NCBI RefSeq assembly: GCF_015291725.1
Contig: NZ_CP030038.1
Coordinates: 8,235,001 to 8,299,000 of the forward strand
Direction of reading: 5' to 3'
Origin: Bradyrhizobium sp. CCBAU 51765
GTDB taxonomy: Bacteria > Pseudomonadota > Alphaproteobacteria > Rhizobiales > Xanthobacteraceae
DNA: 64,000 nucleotides
The position numbers and the translations under genes are program-made. Positions 26,983 through 35,409 of this stretch are shown in pieces. Below the pieces are notes generated by a model, which was not told where the DNA came from, did not search any database, and saw only the letters and a list, made by a program, of their open reading frames with translations. The first letter of the stretch is position 1. The number at the start of each line of letters is the position of its first letter.

Positions 26983-28581
26983 ATGCGGAGCGTGTGGGCG
27001 CTCGCCGCAATGGCGGCGCTATCTGTGCTGACGGCCTCAACCGCCACGCTCGCCGGCGAGCCCAAGCAGGGCGGCATCCTGCGGATGTATCACCGCGACA
27101 GTCCCGGCAATGCTTCGATCCACGAAGGTGCGACCTACTCCCTCAACGTTCCCTTCATGCCGGTGTTCAACAACCTCGTCATCTACAAGCAGGACGTGGC
27201 TCAGAACAGCATGGACAGCATCGTCCCCGAGCTCGCCGAGAGCTGGGCCTGGGTGAACGACAACAAGACGCTGACTTTCAAGCTGCGCCAGGGCGTGAAA
27301 TGGCACGACGGCAAGCCGTTCACCTCGGCCGACGTCAAATGCACCTTCGACATGCTGATGGGCAAGGCGCAGCAGAAGTTCCGGCAGAACCCGCGCAAGT
27401 CCTGGTACGATCAGGTCGTCGACATCTCGACCAACGGCGATTCCGAGGTCTCCTTCAATCTGAAACGGCCGCAGCCCTCGCTGCTGGCACTGCTCGCCTC
27501 GGGCTACACGCCGGTCTATCCCTGCCACGTCTCGCCGGCGGAGATGCGCACCCATCCGATCGGCACCGGCCCGTTCAAGTTCGTCGAGTTCAAGGCCAAT
27601 GAATCCATCAAGCTGACCCGCAATCCCGACTATTGGCGCAAGGGCCGGCCTTATCTCGAGGGCATCGAGCTCACGATCATCCCGAACCGCTCGACCGCGA
27701 TCCTCGCCTTCGTGGCCGGCAAGTTCGACATGACGTTCCCGACGGAGGTGACGATCCCGCTGGTGAAGGACGTCAAGCAGCAGGCGCCGAACGCGATCTG
27801 CGAAATCGCGCCGACGAATGTATCGACCAACATCATCGTCAACTCATCCTCGCCGCCGTTCGACAATGTCGACATCCGCCGCGCCATGGCGATGGCGCTC
27901 GACCGCAAGGCTTTCATCTCGATCATGTTCGAAGGCCAGGGCGACATCGGCGGCACCATGCTGCCGCCGCCGAACGGTCTGTGGGGCATGCCGAAGGAGA
28001 TGCTGGAGACCATTCCGGGCTATGGCCCCGACGTGAAGGCCAACCGCGAGGAGGCGAAGAAGCTGATGCAGAAGGCCGGCTACGGGCCGGACAAGCATCT
28101 CGCCGTGAAGGTCTCCACGCGCAACATCCCGATCTATCGCGACCCCGCGGTGATCCTGATCGACCAGCTGAAGAACATCTATATCGACGGCGAGCTCGAC
28201 GTCGTCGAGACCGCGAACTGGTTCCCGAAGGTCGCGCGCAAGGACTACATGATCGGACTCAATCTGACCGGCAACGCGGTGGATGACCCCGACCAGTCGT
28301 TCTACGAGAACTATTCCTGCGGCTCGGAGCGCAACTACACCAATTACTGCAACAAGGAGATCGAAAAGCTGTTCGACGTGCAGTCGCAGGAGACCAATGT
28401 CGAGAAGCGCAGGAAGCTGGTCTGGGACATCGACAAGAAGTTGCAGGAGGACGTCGCACGGCCCATCATCTTCCACAGCCGAATGGGCAGCTGCTGGCAG
28501 CCCTACGTGAAGGGCATCACCATCATGACGAACAGCTCCTACAACGGCTATCGCTACGAGGACGTGTGGCTGGACAAGTAG
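26983..28581 (+). CDS. ABC transporter substrate-binding protein (SBP_bac_5, DppA-like)
   Basis: A 532-residue periplasmic receptor of the peptide/nickel/opine family. A signal peptide ends ATLAGE, and the mature part begins PKQGGILRMYHRD. The family signature is seen as LAESWAWVNDNKTLTFKLRQ and KWHDGKPFTSADV, and NVDIRRAMAMALDRKAF lies in the second lobe. The second ATG (26983) was chosen because GGGAGG then has a 6-base spacer; it directly touches the first ATG at 26977. It is the receptor of the four-gene transporter that follows. Confidence 0.9.
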   Translation: MRSVWALAAMAALSVLTASTATLAGEPKQGGILRMYHRDSPGNASIHEGATYSLNVPFMPVFNNLVIYKQDVAQNSMDSIVPELAESWAWVNDNKTLTFKLRQGVKWHDGKPFTSADVKCTFDMLMGKAQQKFRQNPRKSWYDQVVDISTNGDSEVSFNLKRPQPSLLALLASGYTPVYPCHVSPAEMRTHPIGTGPFKFVEFKANESIKLTRNPDYWRKGRPYLEGIELTIIPNRSTAILAFVAGKFDMTFPTEVTIPLVKDVKQQAPNAICEIAPTNVSTNIIVNSSSPPFDNVDIRRAMAMALDRKAFISIMFEGQGDIGGTMLPPPNGLWGMPKEMLETIPGYGPDVKANREEAKKLMQKAGYGPDKHLAVKVSTRNIPIYRDPAVILIDQLKNIYIDGELDVVETANWFPKVARKDYMIGLNLTGNAVDDPDQSFYENYSCGSERNYTNYCNKEIEKLFDVQSQETNVEKRRKLVWDIDKKLQEDVARPIIFHSRMGSCWQPYVKGITIMTNSSYNGYRYEDVWLDK

Positions 28582-28623
28582 CGCAGGCCGCGGACGGCTG
28601 ACGGGCTCGACGGGAGGCGGTGG

Positions 28624-29571
28624 ATGTTTGCCTATCTGGTGCGGCGCCTGTTCCTGATGCTCGTGACCCTGTTCGGGATCTCGATCGTCATCTTCTTCCT
28701 GCTGCGGATCGTTCCCGGCAACATCGTCGACATCCTGTTCGCGGCCGCCGGCTATGTCGATCCGGCCGACAAGGCCAATCTGGAGAAGGAACTCGGCATC
28801 GACCGGCCGCTGATCGTGCAATATTGGCACTGGATCAGCGGGTTCCTGCGCGGCGATCTCGGCTATTCCTATGTCTCGGAAAAGCCGGCGCTGCAGGAGA
28901 TCCTGCCGCGGATCCCGATCACGGCGCGGCTCGCCGGCCTCGCGCTCTTGTTCTCGGCATCGATCGGCATTCCGCTCGGCGTCATCAGCGCGGTGAAGCA
29001 GGGAACAAAGCTCGACTATGCGCTCCGCGTCGTCAGCCTCAGCGGATTGTCGCTGCCCTCGTTCTGGCTCGGACTTTTGATCCTCACCGCATCGGTGGCG
29101 ATGTTCGGCCAGATGCCGATCTTCAATCCGAATCCGCAGACCTGGCTCGAAGCGTTCGCGACCTATGCCGTGCCGGCGGCCGCCGTCGGCTTCCGCAGCG
29201 CCGCGCTGACCATGCGCATCACCCGCTCCTCGATGCTGGAGGTGCTGCGGCAGGACTATATCCGCACCGCCCGCGCCAAGGGCGCCTCCGAAGCGGCGGT
29301 GAACTATCACCACGCGCTGAAGAACGCGATCTTGCCCGTCATCACCGTGATCGGCATCGAGGCGGCGTTCCTGATCGGCGGCCTGATCGTCACCGAGACG
29401 GTGTTCAACATTCCCGGCGTCGCGCGCTTCCTGGTCGAGGCGATCCGCTGGCGCGACTATCCGATCGTGCAGAATCTCGTGATGTTCATCGCGGTCGTGG
29501 TGGTGTTCGCGAATTTCACCGTCGACATGCTCTACGCGGTATTCGACCCGCGCATCAGATACACGGACTAG
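28624..29571 (+). CDS. ABC transporter permease, DppB-like
   Basis: A 315-residue inner-membrane protein. Its N-terminal helix (MFAYLVRRLFLMLVTLFG) is the DppB/OppB signature. The ATPase-coupling EAA loop is at about residues 210-235 (DYIRTARAKGASEAAVNYHH). Six transmembrane segments are expected. The reading frame ends 9 bases before dppC. It forms the translocation channel with the next gene product. Confidence 0.92.
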   Translation: MFAYLVRRLFLMLVTLFGISIVIFFLLRIVPGNIVDILFAAAGYVDPADKANLEKELGIDRPLIVQYWHWISGFLRGDLGYSYVSEKPALQEILPRIPITARLAGLALLFSASIGIPLGVISAVKQGTKLDYALRVVSLSGLSLPSFWLGLLILTASVAMFGQMPIFNPNPQTWLEAFATYAVPAAAVGFRSAALTMRITRSSMLEVLRQDYIRTARAKGASEAAVNYHHALKNAILPVITVIGIEAAFLIGGLIVTETVFNIPGVARFLVEAIRWRDYPIVQNLVMFIAVVVVFANFTVDMLYAVFDPRIRYTD

Positions 29572-29580
29572 GAGACCGGC

Positions 29581-30474
29581 TTGGCTGCGATCGACTTCGA
29601 CGTTGAACTGAGGCGGGCCGGCGCATATGCGACCGGCGGCTGGCGGCGTGTGCTGTTCATGGCGCAGCGGCATGTGCTGGGCGCGGCCGGCCTCGTCATC
29701 ATAACGGTGTTCGTGCTGACCGCGATCTTCGCCGACTTCATCGCGCGCTACGATCCGCTGACGGTCGACTCCGCCCGCGCGCTGGCCCGCCCGAGCCTCG
29801 CGCACTGGATGGGCACCGATTCCTTCGGCCGCGACGTGTTCAGCCGCATCATCCACGGCGCGCGGATCTCGCTCGCGGTCGGGCTCGGTTCGACCGCGCT
29901 CGGCGGCACGATCGGCGTCATCGTCGGCCTCACCTGCGGCTATCTCTCGGGCTGGGTCGATCTCGTCTTCCAGCGCGTCTCCGACGTTCTCCAGGCGCTG
30001 CCACTGCTGGTGCTGGCCCTGGTGATGACGGCGGCGCTCGGGCCTTCGCTGCCCAATGTGATCATCGCCATCGCCATCCCCCTGATCCCGACGGTCGCGC
30101 GCGTCATCCGCGCCAATACGCTGGCGCTGCGCGAGCAGCCCTTCGTCGAAGCCGCCAAGTCGATCGGCATGAGCGAGATGCGGATCGCGCTGCGCCACGT
30201 GCTGCCGAACACGCTGGCGCCGCTGATCGTGCTGGCGACCGCGCAGCTCGGCTCGACCATCCTCACCGAAGCCTCGTTGTCCTTCCTCGGCCTCGGTATT
30301 CCCGAGCCTTATCCGTCATGGGGGCGCATGCTGTCGGAATCCGCCGCCGAATATGTCCGCACCGCGCCGTGGCTCGTGATCTTCCCGGGCATCGCGATCA
30401 GCCTCGCCGTGTTCGGCGCCAACCTGTTCGGCGACGCCCTGCGCGACATCCTGGATCCGAGGCAGCGCGGCTGA
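29581..30474 (+). CDS. ABC transporter permease, DppC-like
   Basis: A 297-residue second channel subunit. The DppC-type segment HWMGTDSFGRDVFSRIIHGA occurs at about residues 76-95, and the EAA loop at FVEAAKSIGMSEMRIALRH. TTG 29581 is taken as start: AGGAG lies 8 bases upstream and no ATG or GTG fits as well. The TGA overlaps the ATG of the next gene by one base, giving tight coupling to the ATPases. Confidence 0.91.
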   Translation: MAAIDFDVELRRAGAYATGGWRRVLFMAQRHVLGAAGLVIITVFVLTAIFADFIARYDPLTVDSARALARPSLAHWMGTDSFGRDVFSRIIHGARISLAVGLGSTALGGTIGVIVGLTCGYLSGWVDLVFQRVSDVLQALPLLVLALVMTAALGPSLPNVIIAIAIPLIPTVARVIRANTLALREQPFVEAAKSIGMSEMRIALRHVLPNTLAPLIVLATAQLGSTILTEASLSFLGLGIPEPYPSWGRMLSESAAEYVRTAPWLVIFPGIAISLAVFGANLFGDALRDILDPRQRG

Positions 30475-31481
30475 TGGCGGACAAATCCGATCTCGTGCTC
30501 GACGTCAAGAACCTGAAGACGGTGTTCTTCACCAATTCCGGCCTGTTCAAGGCCGTCGACGATCTCTCGTTCAATGTCAGACGCGGCGAGACGCTGGCGA
30601 TCGTCGGCGAATCCGGCTGCGGCAAGAGCGTCACTGCGCTGTCCTTGATGCGGCTCGTGCCCGATCCGCCCGGTCGCATCGTCGGTGGTTCCGTCACGCT
30701 CGAAGGCACCGAGCTGCTGTCGCTGGACGAAGCGCAGATGCGCGCGGTCAGGGGCAACCGCATCTCCATGATCTTCCAGGAGCCGATGACCTCGCTCAAT
30801 CCGGTGATGCGGATCGGCGACCAGATCGTCGAGGCGGTGCGGTTGCATCGGAGCATCACGTCGAAGGAGGCGCAGAATATCGCGATCGAGATGCTGCGCC
30901 TGGTGCGCATTCCCGAGCCGGCACGACGCGCGCGGGAATATCCGCATCAGCTGTCCGGCGGCATGCGCCAGCGCGCGATGATCGCGATGGCGCTTGCCTG
31001 CCGGCCGGCGCTGCTGATCGCGGACGAGCCGACCACCGCGCTCGACGTCACCATCCAGGCGCAGATCCTGGCGCTGATCCTCGACCTTCAGAAGGAGCTC
31101 GGCACCGGCCTCGTGCTGATCACGCACGATCTCGGCGTCGTCGCGCAGACGGCGCAGCGCGTGATCGTGATGTATGCAGGGCGAAAGGTCGAGGAGGCCA
31201 GCGTCGAGTCGCTGTTCGCCTCGCCAATGCATCCCTATACGCGCGGGTTGATGGCCTCGATCCCGGCCGTCCCGGCCTCCGGTGTCCCGGCGCAGGCGCG
31301 GCTGAACGAGATCCCCGGCACGGTGCCCTCGCTGGTTGGGCTGCCGAAGGGCTGCGCCTTCGCGCCGCGCTGCAAGCTCGCCATCAAGCGCTGCGAGGCC
31401 GAGTATCCGCCGCTGGCCGACTGGGGTGGCGGCCATCTCGCTGCCTGCTGGCGCGCGGAAGACGCCGCGGAGGTGGCATGA
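30474..31481 (+). CDS. ABC transporter ATPase, DppD-like
   Basis: A 335-residue ATPase with Walker A GESGCGKSVT, Q-loop IFQEPMTSLNP, signature LSGGMRQRAMIAMAL, Walker B LLIADEPTTALD and the switch His in LITHD. The C-terminal oligopeptide-transporter domain has the cysteine-rich segment GCAFAPRCKLAIKRCE, which in relatives binds an iron-sulfur cluster. The start overlaps dppC and the end overlaps dppF by four bases. Confidence 0.92.
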   Translation: MADKSDLVLDVKNLKTVFFTNSGLFKAVDDLSFNVRRGETLAIVGESGCGKSVTALSLMRLVPDPPGRIVGGSVTLEGTELLSLDEAQMRAVRGNRISMIFQEPMTSLNPVMRIGDQIVEAVRLHRSITSKEAQNIAIEMLRLVRIPEPARRAREYPHQLSGGMRQRAMIAMALACRPALLIADEPTTALDVTIQAQILALILDLQKELGTGLVLITHDLGVVAQTAQRVIVMYAGRKVEEASVESLFASPMHPYTRGLMASIPAVPASGVPAQARLNEIPGTVPSLVGLPKGCAFAPRCKLAIKRCEAEYPPLADWGGGHLAACWRAEDAAEVA

Positions 31482-32464
31482 CCGAAGCGCTGCTCGAGGT
31501 CACCGACCTCAAGAAGCACTACCCGGTACGCGCCGGCGTGTTGCGCCGGCAAGTCGGCACCGTGCATGCGGTCGACGGCGTATCGTTCGCGGTCGGGACC
31601 GGCGAGACGCTCGGCCTCGTCGGCGAATCCGGCTGCGGCAAGTCCACGGTGGCGCGGAGCGTGCTGCGGCTGGTCGAGCCGACCTCAGGCCAGATCCGGC
31701 TCGACGGCGAGGACATCACCCATCTGTCGAAGACGGCGCTGCGCCCGCACCGGCGTTCGATGCAGATCGTGTTCCAGGACCCGTTCGCCTCACTCAATCC
31801 GCGCATGACGGCGGGCGACATCGTCGGCGAACCCATCGCCGTGCATGGCCTTGCAAGCGGCAAGACGCTGGAGGCGCGCGCCGCACAGCTGTTCGAACAG
31901 GTGGGCCTGCGGCCCGACCAGATGCGCAACTTCCCGCATCAGTTCTCCGGCGGCCAGCGCCAGCGCATCTGCATTGCGCGGGCCCTGGCGCTGGGGCCGC
32001 GCCTGATCGTCTGCGACGAGCCGGTCTCGGCGCTCGACGTCTCGATCCAGGCGCAGGTGATCAACCTCCTGATCGACCTGCAGCGCCAGCACGGCTTCTC
32101 CTACCTCTTCATCGCTCACGACCTCGCCGTGGTCGCCCATATCAGCCACCGCGTCGCGGTGATGTATCTCGGCCGCATCGTCGAGATCGCCGAGAAGGAC
32201 GAGCTGTTCCGCAACCCCCGTCATCCCTACACGCAGGCCCTGCTCGCGTCGGTGCCCATCGCCAACCCGCTCGCGAAGAAGCTCGCGCCACTCGTCGACG
32301 GCGACGTGCCGAGCCCGGTCAATCCGCCTTCAGGCTGTGCGTTTCACACGCGCTGCCGGTTCGCGATGGAACGCTGCAAGACCGAGCGGCCGGCTCTGGT
32401 GGACGCTGGAGACGGGCACCAGGTGGCGTGCTTGCTCAATGAGGGGACGGGGCGCGGCCGGTAG
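31478..32464 (+). CDS. ABC transporter ATPase, DppF-like
   Basis: A 328-residue ATPase, partner of the preceding one: Walker A GESGCGKST, Q-loop VFQDPFASLNPRM, signature FSGGQRQRICIARAL, Walker B LIVCDEPVSALD and FIAHDLAV with the switch His. The C terminus also has a cysteine cluster (GCAFHTRCRFAMERC). Its 3' end overlaps by 29 bases the convergent ceramidase-like gene, so the two transcripts are antisense at their ends. Confidence 0.92.
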   Translation: MTEALLEVTDLKKHYPVRAGVLRRQVGTVHAVDGVSFAVGTGETLGLVGESGCGKSTVARSVLRLVEPTSGQIRLDGEDITHLSKTALRPHRRSMQIVFQDPFASLNPRMTAGDIVGEPIAVHGLASGKTLEARAAQLFEQVGLRPDQMRNFPHQFSGGQRQRICIARALALGPRLIVCDEPVSALDVSIQAQVINLLIDLQRQHGFSYLFIAHDLAVVAHISHRVAVMYLGRIVEIAEKDELFRNPRHPYTQALLASVPIANPLAKKLAPLVDGDVPSPVNPPSGCAFHTRCRFAMERCKTERPALVDAGDGHQVACLLNEGTGRGR

Positions 32465-33248
32465 GCCGCAACGCCCGGATCACCGGCCAAGCCGCCAACG
32501 CCGCGGCCAGATGCTTGAACGTGTGGCCCGAGACGATGTGCCCGGTCGCTTCGAACACTGTCGCGTCACCGAGTTCGAAGAGTTTCGCCAGCACATAGAA
32601 GAAGATCACGCCGCCGAGCGGCACGCCGAGCGCACCCGGCAGGGGTCGTGTGAACGCCAGTCCCACGGCGAGAGCCATGCCGCCGAACTGCACGACCGCC
32701 CATGGCGTGAGATTCTCGTGTGCCACCCAGGCCGCGAGCAGGCCCGCAACCATCATCAGCACCAGCACCGCTTCGCCTGCGCGCACGCTGATTCGCTCGC
32801 TGGCCGCGATGCCAAGAAAGCCCGCGAACGCCACCGCCATGCCGACGCGGTCGGCCACGAGCCGCTGCGGCATGTCGGGGTCCAGATGGTAGAAGCCTGA
32901 GCTCAGGCAGGTGAGGATCAGTCCGATGAAGAGCCAGCCTGCACCCACGGGCGCATCATTGCGGGCGCGCAGCCGCTCCGTGCCCCAGACACCCATCGCA
33001 AGGAAGGCGAGATTGCTCAGCACGTCGCCGGCATTGGGCACACCCAGCCAGGGGCGGGTGTCAACGAAATGCGGGATGTGCCAGGCGGCGGCAGGCAGCG
33101 CAGGTGCGAGCAGCACCACCAGCGCAAGGACGAGCAGCGTGCCAACGAGGCATTTTTCGCGGACCGTTGGTACGGCGAACGGCAGCCGGCTGGACACTGA
33201 GGGGAGCGCGGCATCCGTCTCTCGGGCGGGATCAGTTGCGCGCGGCAT
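32436..33248 (-). CDS. CREST/alkaline ceramidase-like integral membrane protein
   Basis: A 270-residue protein with about seven hydrophobic segments. The conserved pattern of the CREST membrane hydrolases appears: NAGDVLSNLAFL with a Ser/Asn pair in the first helices, SSGFYHLDPD with His and Asp, DRVGMAV, and a C-terminal SGHTFKHL with two histidines that would complete the zinc site. Eukaryotic relatives hydrolyse ceramide; bacterial substrates are not established. The start at ATG 33248 is preceded by GGAGG with a 5-base spacer. The upstream ATG at 33260 would place that GGAGG inside the gene. Twin operator-like boxes lie just upstream. Confidence 0.7.
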   Translation of the reverse strand: MPRATDPARETDAALPSVSSRLPFAVPTVREKCLVGTLLVLALVVLLAPALPAAAWHIPHFVDTRPWLGVPNAGDVLSNLAFLAMGVWGTERLRARNDAPVGAGWLFIGLILTCLSSGFYHLDPDMPQRLVADRVGMAVAFAGFLGIAASERISVRAGEAVLVLMMVAGLLAAWVAHENLTPWAVVQFGGMALAVGLAFTRPLPGALGVPLGGVIFFYVLAKLFELGDATVFEATGHIVSGHTFKHLAAALAAWPVIRALRPTGRAPSPH

Positions 33249-33266
33249 GCGAGCCTCCATGCAAAT

Positions 33267-33309
33267 TGAACAATGTTCACATTTGTCGCACGAAAATGAA
33301 CACCGTTCA
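33267..33309. promoter_or_regulatory. Twin TGAACnnnGTTCA operator upstream of the ceramidase-like gene
   Basis: TGAAC-AAT-GTTCA (33267-33279) and TGAAC-ACC-GTTCA (33297-33309) are perfect 5-bp inverted repeats with 3-base spacers, 30 bases apart centre to centre, so they lie on nearly the same face of the helix. Such paired sites fit cooperative binding by a TetR-type dimer. The first ends 19 bases upstream of the chosen start, where a repressor would block transcription or initiation. Confidence 0.6.
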
Positions 33310-33326
33310 ATCCGAATTGTGCGACA
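33284..33326. promoter_or_regulatory. TGTCGCAC/GTGCGACA inverted repeat around the second operator box
   Basis: An 8-bp perfect inverted repeat with a 27-base spacer encloses the second TGAACnnnGTTCA box almost symmetrically. It could be a second protein site or extend the operator. Confidence 0.4.
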
Positions 33327-33432
33327 GCACGATTCACGACCTATCGTATTGAAATTTTTGGTATTTTGTTGATCATCAGGCGACAGGCACGGCGCTAGAC
33401 GCCGTTGCCCACCCGATACTGCATTCGCGACG

Positions 33433-35409
33433 CTACCCCGCCGCGATCTCCGCCACGATCCTGCCTGTCGTCACCTGCTCGCCTTCGGCAACGTCGATCG
33501 CCGCGACGACGCCGTCGAGGCCGGCCTTGTGGACGTGCTCCATCTTCATCGCTTCCAGCGTCAGCACCGGCTGGCCCGCGCTGACGCGGTCGCCCGGCTT
33601 GACCAGGACGGCGACAACGCGGCCGTTCATGGCGGCGCGGACCTTGCCGTCACCGCCGTTGCTTGCTGCAGCCTTCGGCGCCGCCAGCGTGAGATCGATC
33701 GCCGCAAGCGGGATGCCGCGATGCTGGAGGTAGAGCCTGTCGGCAGCGCGCAGGAATTTGGCGCTGTCCATCACGCCGTCATGGCGAAAACGAATCGCAC
33801 CGGCATCGAGCTGCTCGATCTCGAACCTGTCCTGACGGCCATCGGTGGCGACGGTGTAGCTGCCATCGCGCTCGCGCGTGACTTCCAGCTCGTGGACGTG
33901 GCCGGCGATCTCGAGTTTCGCTGGAAGCGGGAACGTTGCCGACAGACTCCGACCACTCTGCCAGGCAGGCGCGCGCGGATTTGTGACGTAGAGCAGCAAG
34001 CCCGCCAACGCCGTATCGAATGCAGCACCCCTGCGCGGCGCCAGCAGCTCGTTACGATGCGCACTGATGAAGGCTGTCGTCGCCTCCCCCTTGGCAAAGC
34101 CGGAGTGACGCAGGCAGGACATCAGGAACGCCTGGTTCGTGGTCACGCCAAACGCCGTGAGCTGCTCGAGGCCGACGATCAGCCGTCCCCTCGCCTCCTC
34201 CCGACTCGCACCATGGCTGATGATCTTGGCGATCATGGAATCGTAGAACGGCGGGATTTCGGAGCCCGACTGCAGCGCGTGCTCGACGCGGATGCCGTCG
34301 GGCACCTGCCAACGTGCCATGCGGCCGGACTGCGGCATGAAATCCTGCGCGGCATCCTCCGAGCACAGCCGCACCTCGATGGCATGGCCTTCGAAGCGGA
34401 TGTCCTGCTGCTTCACCGGCAGCGGCTCGCCACGCGCGACGCGCAGCTGCAACTCGACGAGATCGAGCCCGGTGACCGCCTCGGTCACGGGATGCTCCAC
34501 CTGGAGACGCGTGTTCATCTCCATGAAGTAGAACTCGCCACGTTCGTCGAGCAGGAACTCCAGCGTCCCCGCGCCTTCGTAGCGCAGCGCCTTTACCGCG
34601 GCGACCGCGACCTCTCCCATCCTCGCGCGCAACTCGGGCGTGACTGCGGGCGACGGCGCCTCCTCGATCAGCTTCTGGTGCCGCCGCTGCACCGAGCAGT
34701 CGCGCTCGCCGAGATGGATGGCGTTGCCGTGGCTGTCGCCGAACACCTGGATCTCGATATGGCGCGGGTTCTGGATCGCGCGTTCCAGGATGACGGTGGG
34801 GTCGCCGAACGCGGCCTTCGCCTCGGAACGCGCACTGCGCAGCGCATCGGGAAACGAGGCCGCGTCGGAGACCAGCCGCATGCCGCGGCCGCCGCCTCCC
34901 GCGACCGCCTTGATCATCACGGGAAAGCCGATCTTTCTGGCTTCCGCGAGCATGACCTCATCGCCCTGGTCTGCGCCCTGATAGCCGGGCACGATGGGGA
35001 CGCCGGCCTTCTTCATGATCTCCTTGGCGCCGGCCTTGTTGCCCATTGCCTCGATCGCCTGCGGCGACGGGCCGATGAAGACGAGACCGGCCTCCTTGCA
35101 GGCGCGGGCGAACTCCTCGTTCTCGGCGAGGAAGCCGTAACCGGGATGGACGGCATCCGCGCCGCTCGCCTTCGCGGCTCCGATGATCGCGGGAATGCTG
35201 AGATAGGATTGCGCCGGAAGCGCTTCGCCGATGCGCACGGCCTGATCGGCCCGGCGCACGTGGAGCGCATCGCGATCGGCATCCGAATAGACCGCGACGA
35301 CGCTCAAGCCCAAGCGCCGCGCGCTCCGCATCACGCGCAATGCGATCTCGCCGCGATTGGCGATCAGGACCTTGAGGAACGGCCGGTGCTGCACTGATCC
35401 GTTCCTCAT
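33433..35409 (-). CDS. Biotin-dependent acyl-CoA carboxylase, alpha subunit (biotin carboxylase + BCCP)
   Basis: A 658-residue protein. Residues 10-450 are biotin carboxylase: KVLIANRGEIALRV, HPGYGFLAEN, the ATP-grasp glycine loop AGGGGRGMR, and FYFMEMNTRLQVEHPVTE with the metal ligands. The last 75 residues are the biotin carrier domain with the biotinylated Lys in LEAMKMEH. The layout matches the alpha subunits of methylcrotonyl-, geranyl- and propionyl-CoA carboxylases. It overlaps its carboxyltransferase gene by four bases. Confidence 0.93.
   Translation of the reverse strand: MRNGSVQHRPFLKVLIANRGEIALRVMRSARRLGLSVVAVYSDADRDALHVRRADQAVRIGEALPAQSYLSIPAIIGAAKASGADAVHPGYGFLAENEEFARACKEAGLVFIGPSPQAIEAMGNKAGAKEIMKKAGVPIVPGYQGADQGDEVMLAEARKIGFPVMIKAVAGGGGRGMRLVSDAASFPDALRSARSEAKAAFGDPTVILERAIQNPRHIEIQVFGDSHGNAIHLGERDCSVQRRHQKLIEEAPSPAVTPELRARMGEVAVAAVKALRYEGAGTLEFLLDERGEFYFMEMNTRLQVEHPVTEAVTGLDLVELQLRVARGEPLPVKQQDIRFEGHAIEVRLCSEDAAQDFMPQSGRMARWQVPDGIRVEHALQSGSEIPPFYDSMIAKIISHGASREEARGRLIVGLEQLTAFGVTTNQAFLMSCLRHSGFAKGEATTAFISAHRNELLAPRRGAAFDTALAGLLLYVTNPRAPAWQSGRSLSATFPLPAKLEIAGHVHELEVTRERDGSYTVATDGRQDRFEIEQLDAGAIRFRHDGVMDSAKFLRAADRLYLQHRGIPLAAIDLTLAAPKAAASNGGDGKVRAAMNGRVVAVLVKPGDRVSAGQPVLTLEAMKMEHVHKAGLDGVVAAIDVAEGEQVTTGRIVAEIAAG

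Noticed and set aside
27844..30198. 784-codon open frame on the minus strand
   Set aside because: It is antisense to the Dpp-type receptor and permease genes, which have clear family motifs. Its sequence is rich in His, Arg, Asp and Gln without any recognisable domain, as expected from the reverse reading of GC-rich genes.
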